The notes beneath the pieces are model-generated. The model saw only the letters and a list, made by a program, of their open reading frames with translations. It made no database searches and was not told the DNA's origin. 64,000 nucleotides of DNA from Algoriphagus ornithinivorans (GTDB lineage: Bacteria > Bacteroidota > Bacteroidia > Cytophagales > Cyclobacteriaceae), in contig NZ_FOVW01000006.1 in NCBI RefSeq assembly GCF_900115305.1, forward strand, positions 62,001 to 126,000, read 5' to 3'. A program made the translations under genes and the position numbers. Numbering within the stretch: position 1 is the first letter of the stretch; each line of letters begins with the position of its first letter. Shown one piece after another: positions 59,157 to 64,000 of the stretch.

Positions 59157-60617
59157 ATGAAAGACAAAAAAGAGATAAAAACTAATTCAAGAAGAGAATT
59201 CCTCAAGGGCTCAACTTTAGCCTTGGCGGGATTCTACATTGTACCAAGACATGTTTTAGGCGGACCGGGCTTTGTGGCTCCTAGTGACAAACTCAGAGTA
59301 GCAGGAATTGGAGTTGGAGGAATGGGCTACAATGATGTTAGTGGAGTATATAGAAGTGAAAAAGCTGAGATTGTTGCCTTATGTGATGTAGACGATACCA
59401 GAGCCCAAAGAGCAAGAGATCAACATCCAAAAGCTCCTTATTATAAAGACTTCAGAGTCATGTTGGAAAAGGAGGAAAAAAACATTGACGCGGTCACAGT
59501 GTCTACTCCGGATCATATGCATGCCGTGCAGGCGATGATGGCCATGAAAATGGGAAAACATGTTTACGTTCAAAAACCTCTGTCTCATGACATCTATGAG
59601 GCAAGAATGTTGACTCAGGCTGCAGAAAAGTACAAAGTGGTAACCCAGATGGGAAACCAGGGATCTTCTGGGGACGGTGTCAGAAAAATGGTAGAATGGT
59701 ATAATGCAGGGTTGATTGGAGAAGCTACAAAAGTTTACTCCTGGACCAATAGGCCTGTTTGGCCACAAGGTATTCCATGGCCCAATGAACCCATTACACC
59801 TCCAAGCGATCTGGATTGGGATCTATGGCTTGGGACAGCTCCATACAAAGATTATGTAGGAAATCTGGTTCCATTTAATTGGAGAGGTTGGTGGGATTAT
59901 GGAACAGGTGCATTAGGAGATATGGCATGCCATATTATGGAGCCACCATTTAGAGTTTTAGGATTAGGCTACCCTAAATCCGCAGAATGCTCAGTAGGAT
60001 CAGTCTACGTAGGTGAATTTCAAAGAGGATACTTCCCAGACAGCTGTCCTCCTTCTTCCCATATCACATTAAGGTTTGACAGACCAGGAAAAGAAGATCT
60101 AGAGTTTCACTGGATGGATGGAGGTATTCAACCAACGAGACCTGAGGAATTGGAGCCTAACGAACAAATGGGAGACGGAGGCAACGGAGTAATTATCGAG
60201 GGAACAAAAGGAAAAATGATGTGCTCCACATATGGGGTCAACCCACAACTATTACCTACTTCTAAAACCAAAGACATCAATGTTCCTGAAACATTGTACC
60301 GAGTACCGGATGGAGACAGAGGGCATTACAGAAACTGGGTAGAAGCTTGTATCGGAGGTTATGGCTCAAAAGAATATCAACAATTGAGTTCTCCTTTCAG
60401 TGTGGCAGGGCCATTGACTGAATCTGTTTTGATGGGAAATCTTGCAATCAGGTCTTATGACTACAGAGTACCAAGACCTGGAGGAAATGACAATCAATTC
60501 GATTACCCAGGTAGAGGAATCAAATTGGTTTGGGATGGACCAAATATGAAAATCACCAATTTTGATCCAGCTAATCAATTTGTAAAGCGGGAATATCGAG
60601 GGGATTACACGCTTTAG
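59157..60617 (+). CDS. Tat-exported Gfo/Idh/MocA-type oxidoreductase
   Basis: A 486-residue NAD(P)-binding oxidoreductase. The N-terminus has a Tat signal (NSRREFLKGSTLALAGFYIV, twin Arg with FLK). The Rossmann domain follows (LRVAGIGVGGMGYNDVSGVY, ALCDVDD, AVTVSTPDHMHAVQAMMAMK). The usual EKP motif reads VQKPLSHD, with Gln in place of Glu; this is frequent in the secreted group. The C-terminal domain has GWWDYGTGALGDMACHIMEP with a conserved His. Sugar or polyol oxidation in the periplasm is likely, but the substrate is unknown. It ends in a strong terminator. Confidence 0.93.
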   Translation: MKDKKEIKTNSRREFLKGSTLALAGFYIVPRHVLGGPGFVAPSDKLRVAGIGVGGMGYNDVSGVYRSEKAEIVALCDVDDTRAQRARDQHPKAPYYKDFRVMLEKEEKNIDAVTVSTPDHMHAVQAMMAMKMGKHVYVQKPLSHDIYEARMLTQAAEKYKVVTQMGNQGSSGDGVRKMVEWYNAGLIGEATKVYSWTNRPVWPQGIPWPNEPITPPSDLDWDLWLGTAPYKDYVGNLVPFNWRGWWDYGTGALGDMACHIMEPPFRVLGLGYPKSAECSVGSVYVGEFQRGYFPDSCPPSSHITLRFDRPGKEDLEFHWMDGGIQPTRPEELEPNEQMGDGGNGVIIEGTKGKMMCSTYGVNPQLLPTSKTKDINVPETLYRVPDGDRGHYRNWVEACIGGYGSKEYQQLSSPFSVAGPLTESVLMGNLAIRSYDYRVPRPGGNDNQFDYPGRGIKLVWDGPNMKITNFDPANQFVKREYRGDYTL

Positions 60618-60636
60618 TAGCATTTATTTATAATAA

Positions 60637-60675
60637 AAGAGCGCTGACTTTAAATAAGCCCAGCGCTCTTTTTTA
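60637..60675 (+). terminator. Intrinsic terminator of the Gfo/Idh/MocA gene
   Basis: Ten-base arms AAGAGCGCTG (60637-60646) and CAGCGCTCTT (60661-60670) with a 14-base loop, followed by T-rich sequence. It lies 20 bases after the stop. Confidence 0.9.
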
Positions 60676-60706
60676 TTTTAAAGAATATGGAATATTCTTT
60701 TTCTTA

Positions 60707-60841
60707 CCAGAATCAACAAAAATACGGCTTATTATCTGCTAAAAGGATCAGAATCCGGAAGCTTCGGTCTTCGGTCATCGGTCTTCCAACCAGCTAAGCG
60801 AAGAAAATAAGGTAACTGGCATGATTGCGGATAATCAGATT
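60707..60841 (+). repeat. Dispersed repeat family C, copy 3
   Basis: A 135-base unit starting CCAGAATCAACAAAAATACG and ending GCGGATAATCAGATT. It aligns with 31569-31704 in the same orientation and with 24432-24630 in reverse. It lies between two convergent genes, directly after a terminator. Confidence 0.8.
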
Positions 60842-60858
60842 AAAGAATATCTCTTTTT

Positions 60859-62481
60859 CTAATTTTCTACTGTTAATTCTACTCTTCTATTTTTTGCTCT
60901 TCCTGCTTCAGTTGCATTGGAAGCCACAGGGCGAGTTCCACCCCATCCTGCAATTCTTAATTTTTCGAACTCAATACCTTTCTCCACCAAATAGTCCCTC
61001 ACAGCTGCTGCTCGTTCTAAGGAAAGGGCTTTATTTAATCCAGGATCACCGGCATTATCAGTATGTCCACTAATTCGGATTGTCAGATCAGGGTTTTCTG
61101 TTAAAAACTCTGCAATCTCGTTCAAAAACTCCAGCGTTTCTACTCCTTCTAGTTCAGCTGTGCCTCTTTTGAAAGCAACTTTTTCCAAAGTAAAGGTACT
61201 GCCGGGAGCCGCTTTTCTCAGCAAAATCACATTTGGTTCTCCACTTAAAATCCGATCCACAGGAATTGCAACCGGAAAATATGTTGCTGCCTGAAATCGA
61301 AGCTCAGTTACTCCAGACTTCTTTAATTCATTTAATTTTAATGGGCCGTTTTCAATTCCCCATTCTGCACCTTTTTTTGAGAATAAGGAATAATCCAAAA
61401 TTCTGGATTTTGAACTTTCATCTATGACCAACCAAGAAAGATTGGGCTCATCCACGGGTACAGACTTTTCCTGAACCTTTACTTCCGGAAATCCTACAGA
61501 ACTTGAAGGATAAATAGGAACAATCTCTTGTATCTCTACCTTTTCTTCAGCTTCTGTTTGATTCAATACAATCGCACTTGGAGACTCAAAATTCTCTGGA
61601 ATAATTAATTTTTCTGGGTTTTGGAAAGTCAAGAGATCCGCAAATCCATCACTGTTTTGTGTACTCGTCCATACTATTTCCTCATCAGAAATAAAGGTGA
61701 TGGAAGCCTCAGATCCAGGAGAACTGATTTGTTCCCATCTTTTAGGTTGGCTCCAATTGGAAAGGGATCCGTCCAAAGATTTGGCGATAAAAATATCTTT
61801 CCCCTGTGCTCCTTCCTGCATGTTTGACGAAAAATAAAGGAGCTTGCTGTCAGGATTATAGAATGGACTTATTTCCTGACCCGGAGTATTGATCACATTT
61901 CCGAGATGAACCGGCTTTGACCAATCTATTGGACCAACCTTCTGTGTCAAGTATATATCTTCATTTCCTCTGCTGTCTGCTCTTTTCCCTGAAATAAAAA
62001 TTAAAGTTCCGCCTTTGGAAACTCTACCAGTCAGGTTTCCTTCCATTTCTGAAATTCCTTCCACATTGACTTTTCGAAGAAAATTCCAGTCAGTTCCAAA
62101 CTTAGAGTACTGATAAATCCCATTTCTCTCAGTATCTCTGTGATATACGAGTAAAGTCAGAAGATCCTCCAAACCCAAGGGAAAATCATAGCCAGGTGTA
62201 CTGAGATCAGGTCTGTGAATAGCCTCTGACCATTCCCCTTTTTCATCTTTTTTACTCATCCATATATCACCGGAATCAGTAATTCCACCTTTATTGTCTG
62301 GGTGAAATGCTCTGGTAAAGAGCAGCGTATTATTTCCAATCCAAACAGGATTTTGATCATCCTGGGGACTATTTGCTCCTGACAAACTTCGGATAGCTTG
62401 AGCAGAAAGACCTGAGGAAAAAGAAAAAGCAAGCAATACTAGACTGCCTGCTTTCACATAAAATGACTTGAACTTATTCAT
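60859..62481 (-). CDS. Outer-membrane OmpA-family protein with PD40 repeats
   Basis: A 540-residue envelope protein: signal peptide MNKFKSFYVKAGSLVLLAFS, then WD40-like PD40 beta-propeller repeats (about 30-290; NPVWIGNNTLLFTRAF, NPDSKLLYFSSNMQEGAQGK, DIFIAKSLDGSLSNW). A linker and a Lys/Glu-rich region follow, then a C-terminal OmpA-like peptidoglycan-binding domain (about 425-540): FLTENPDLTIRISGHTDNAG, DPGLNKALSLERAAAVRDYL and GWGGTRPVASNATEAGRAKN with RRVEL. It probably anchors to peptidoglycan and scaffolds the outer membrane. The deoxyhypusine-synthase-like gene ends 3 bases upstream. Confidence 0.94.
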   Translation of the reverse strand: MNKFKSFYVKAGSLVLLAFSFSSGLSAQAIRSLSGANSPQDDQNPVWIGNNTLLFTRAFHPDNKGGITDSGDIWMSKKDEKGEWSEAIHRPDLSTPGYDFPLGLEDLLTLLVYHRDTERNGIYQYSKFGTDWNFLRKVNVEGISEMEGNLTGRVSKGGTLIFISGKRADSRGNEDIYLTQKVGPIDWSKPVHLGNVINTPGQEISPFYNPDSKLLYFSSNMQEGAQGKDIFIAKSLDGSLSNWSQPKRWEQISSPGSEASITFISDEEIVWTSTQNSDGFADLLTFQNPEKLIIPENFESPSAIVLNQTEAEEKVEIQEIVPIYPSSSVGFPEVKVQEKSVPVDEPNLSWLVIDESSKSRILDYSLFSKKGAEWGIENGPLKLNELKKSGVTELRFQAATYFPVAIPVDRILSGEPNVILLRKAAPGSTFTLEKVAFKRGTAELEGVETLEFLNEIAEFLTENPDLTIRISGHTDNAGDPGLNKALSLERAAAVRDYLVEKGIEFEKLRIAGWGGTRPVASNATEAGRAKNRRVELTVEN

Positions 62482-62483
62482 AA

Positions 62484-63455
62484 TTATTGACCCAAAACGA
62501 TGGCAAATACCAGCGGGGCCACAATTGTTGCATCAGATTCAATGATAAATTTCGGAGTTTCCAAACCAAGTTTACCCCAGGTAATCTTCTCATTGGGAAC
62601 TGCTCCAGAGTATGATCCATAAGATGTAGTAGAATCAGAAATCTGGCAGAAATAACCCCAAAGAGGCACATTATCACGTTGCAAGTCCTGATGCAGCATC
62701 GGAACCACGCAGATTGGGAAGTCTCCTGCAATTCCCCCGCCAATTTGGAAAAATCCGACTTTACTTTCTTCGGTAGCATTCTGGGTATACCATTCAGCTA
62801 GGAACATCATATATTCTATACCGCTTCTTACAGTATGAACATTCTTTACATCTCCAGAGATCACATGACCTGCAAACATATTTCCCAAGGTTGAATCTTC
62901 CCATCCTGGCACTATGATAGGCAGGTTCTTTTTGGCAGCTTCTAATAACCAGCTGTTCTTAGGATCAATTTGGAAAGAGTCATCCAACTTACCAGATAGC
63001 AATATTTTGTAGAAAAATTCATGAGGAAAATATGCTTCACCGGCCTGGTCGGCTTTCATCCACTCTTCCAAAATCACATTTTCAATCCTTCTCATGGCTT
63101 CCATCTCAGGAATACAAGTATCCGTAACCCTGTTCATGTGTCGCTCCAAAAGATCTTGCTCTTGTGCAGGAGATAATTCCCGGTAATTTGGGATTCTCTC
63201 GTAATAATCGTGAGCAACCAGATTAAAAACGTCCTCTTCCAGGTTGGCACCTGTACAGGTAATGATTTGGACTTTATCTTGACGGATCATTTCTGCCAAG
63301 GAAATACCCAATTCAGCGGTAGACATGGCTCCTGCTAGTGTGACCATCATCTTCCCTCCTTCTTCTAAATGAGTCTTATATCCTTCGGCCGCATCAATCA
63401 AGGCAGCTGCATTAAAATGTCTGTAGTGGTGCTTTAGAAATTCTGTGATTTTCAT
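62484..63455 (-). CDS. Deoxyhypusine synthase-like protein
   Basis: A 323-residue NAD-binding protein of the deoxyhypusine synthase (DHS) family: FNAAALIDAAEGYKTHLEEG, MVTLAGAMSTAELGISLAEM, IITCTGANLEEDVFNLVAHD, VPGWEDSTLGNMFAGHVISG, FFQIGGGIAGDFPICVVPML and SYSGAVPNEKITWGKLGLET. K295 in TWGKL aligns with the catalytic Lys of eukaryotic DHS (SWGKI). Bacteria lack eIF5A, so the acceptor must differ; homologous bacterial enzymes are thought to use polyamines. It lies 3 bases before the OmpA-family gene on the same strand, so co-transcription is likely. Confidence 0.93.
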   Translation of the reverse strand: MKITEFLKHHYRHFNAAALIDAAEGYKTHLEEGGKMMVTLAGAMSTAELGISLAEMIRQDKVQIITCTGANLEEDVFNLVAHDYYERIPNYRELSPAQEQDLLERHMNRVTDTCIPEMEAMRRIENVILEEWMKADQAGEAYFPHEFFYKILLSGKLDDSFQIDPKNSWLLEAAKKNLPIIVPGWEDSTLGNMFAGHVISGDVKNVHTVRSGIEYMMFLAEWYTQNATEESKVGFFQIGGGIAGDFPICVVPMLHQDLQRDNVPLWGYFCQISDSTTSYGSYSGAVPNEKITWGKLGLETPKFIIESDATIVAPLVFAIVLGQ

Positions 63456-63503
63456 TACTTGGATTTATCAATTAGGCGTCAAAAATACCTAAAATTAGGG
63501 TAC

Positions 63504-63530
63504 AAAAAAACCCGACCTTAAGCCGGGTTT
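63504..63530 (-). terminator. Intrinsic terminator of the OmpH/Skp gene
   Basis: Seven-base arms AAACCCG (63508-63514) and CGGGTTT (63524-63530). On the - strand the stem is followed by seven T. It lies 22 bases after the stop of the OmpH/Skp gene and separates it from the deoxyhypusine-synthase-like gene. Confidence 0.85.
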
Positions 63531-63552
63531 CGATATATCTATTAGTAAATAC

Positions 63553-64000
63553 TTATTTGGCTGAATCAGCAGGCGTAGTATTGTACTCTTTATTCAGACC
63601 TTCAATCACGGCTTTGGTTACATCCAAAGCATCTTTTCCATACCATACTGCTCCACCTCTAGTGTAGCTCAAGATCAAATCAATATTGTTTTCCTCTGCA
63701 TAGCTCTTTAGATATTTCTGAACTTTGTCATAAACATCGCTATATAGATTAGATTCATCAGCAGAAAGCTCTTGCATCAGATTATCTCTGTAAGTCATCA
63801 AGTTTTGCTCTTTCTTTACCAACTCTTCCTGCTTTGCTCTTTGCTGGTTAGGAGTCATATTTCCACCGGTTTGCTGGAAATTAGCAACCTCCTGCTCAAA
63901 ACCTCTAGCTCTGCTTTGAAGATCTCCTTCAAACTTCTTTCCTTTTTCTGTGATTTCTTCGGATTTCTTTTTGAAGAACTCGTACTGATTGATCACACTG
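63553..64000 (-). CDS. OmpH/Skp-family periplasmic chaperone, C-terminal part (5' end outside window)
   Basis: The final ~148 residues of an OmpH/Skp-like protein: a long helical pair (NQYEFFKKKSEEITEKGKKF, FEQEVANFQQTGGNMTPNQQ, LVKKEQNLMTYRDNLMQEL) followed by KVQKYLKSYAEENNIDLILS, YTRGGAVWYGKDALDVTKAV and the ending EYNTTPADSAK. Skp trimers hold unfolded outer-membrane proteins in the periplasm and pass them to the BAM machinery. The frame is still open at the window edge, so the GTG near 63996 is not the start and the signal peptide lies outside. Several OmpH copies in tandem are usual near bamA in Bacteroidota. Confidence 0.9.
   Translation of the reverse strand, partial: SVINQYEFFKKKSEEITEKGKKFEGDLQSRARGFEQEVANFQQTGGNMTPNQQRAKQEELVKKEQNLMTYRDNLMQELSADESNLYSDVYDKVQKYLKSYAEENNIDLILSYTRGGAVWYGKDALDVTKAVIEGLNKEYNTTPADSAK

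Noticed and set aside
59379-59768. 129-codon - strand frame inside the Gfo/Idh/MocA gene
   Set aside because: It is antisense to a well-supported enzyme and has odd composition (many Cys and His).

Overview
The window looks like chromosomal DNA of a Bacteroidota bacterium of the order Cytophagales, probably Cyclobacteriaceae (Algoriphagus-like). Base composition is AT-rich. Support comes from a secreted nuclease with a C-terminal type IX secretion (T9SS) sorting tail, a 7TM-DISM histidine kinase, DUF4136, DUF1684, head-GIN and CsbD-like proteins, stand-alone receiver proteins, and a promoter of the Bacteroidota form TTG-N19-TAnnTTTG. The genus is inferred from gene content. No rRNA, tRNA, CRISPR array or transposase gene was seen.

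Layout. 1-1421: the 3' end of smc. 1472-9737: a defence-like island with a McrB-type AAA+ GTPase and a McrC-type DUF2357/PD-(D/E)XK nuclease on +, facing a PLD-family protein and an SF1 helicase-nuclease on -. The helicase frame is broken by one in-frame TAG. 9738-10669: a gene-free stretch and a small coiled-coil protein. 10740-16110: two arrays of palindromic repeats in direct orientation bracketing a Gly/Ser-linker lipoprotein and a 7TM-DISM kinase/LuxR-type regulator pair. 16247-25466: mixed metabolic and envelope genes (PLP enzyme, ElaA acetyltransferase, Xaa-Pro aminopeptidase, fatty acid desaturase) and a cluster of very small stress-type genes that includes two below 60 codons. 25736-33021: Na+/H+ antiporter, aminotransferase, EthD-like protein, Rieske oxygenase, APC permease and mutarotase, with two dispersed repeat families between them. 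33311-36553: a large T9SS-exported endonuclease/exonuclease/phosphatase protein. 36746-45234: dodecin, dicarboxylate symporter, receiver, bile-acid-type transporter, PlsC-like acyltransferase, HPPD, GH2 enzyme and a small secreted protein resembling a GH2 C-terminal domain. 45416-54601: phosphosugar mutase, the ergothioneine pair egtB-egtD, a zinc carboxypeptidase-like deacylase, murB, dCMP deaminase and several small proteins, one about two-thirds Asp/Glu. 54648-64000: glycerate kinase, alanine:Na+ symporter, GH20 hexosaminidase, Tat-exported Gfo/Idh/MocA oxidoreductase, OmpA/PD40 protein, a deoxyhypusine-synthase-like protein and an OmpH/Skp protein cut by the window end.

The most notable points are: (i) the island beside smc with its nonsense-interrupted helicase-nuclease next to a PLD protein; (ii) modular repeats whose stems covary and which flank a signalling cluster as direct repeats; (iii) a second repeat family whose end supplies the leader and start codon of two unrelated genes; and (iv) several uncharacterised small proteins. 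All functions are read from sequence patterns and remembered family features; no database search was run.
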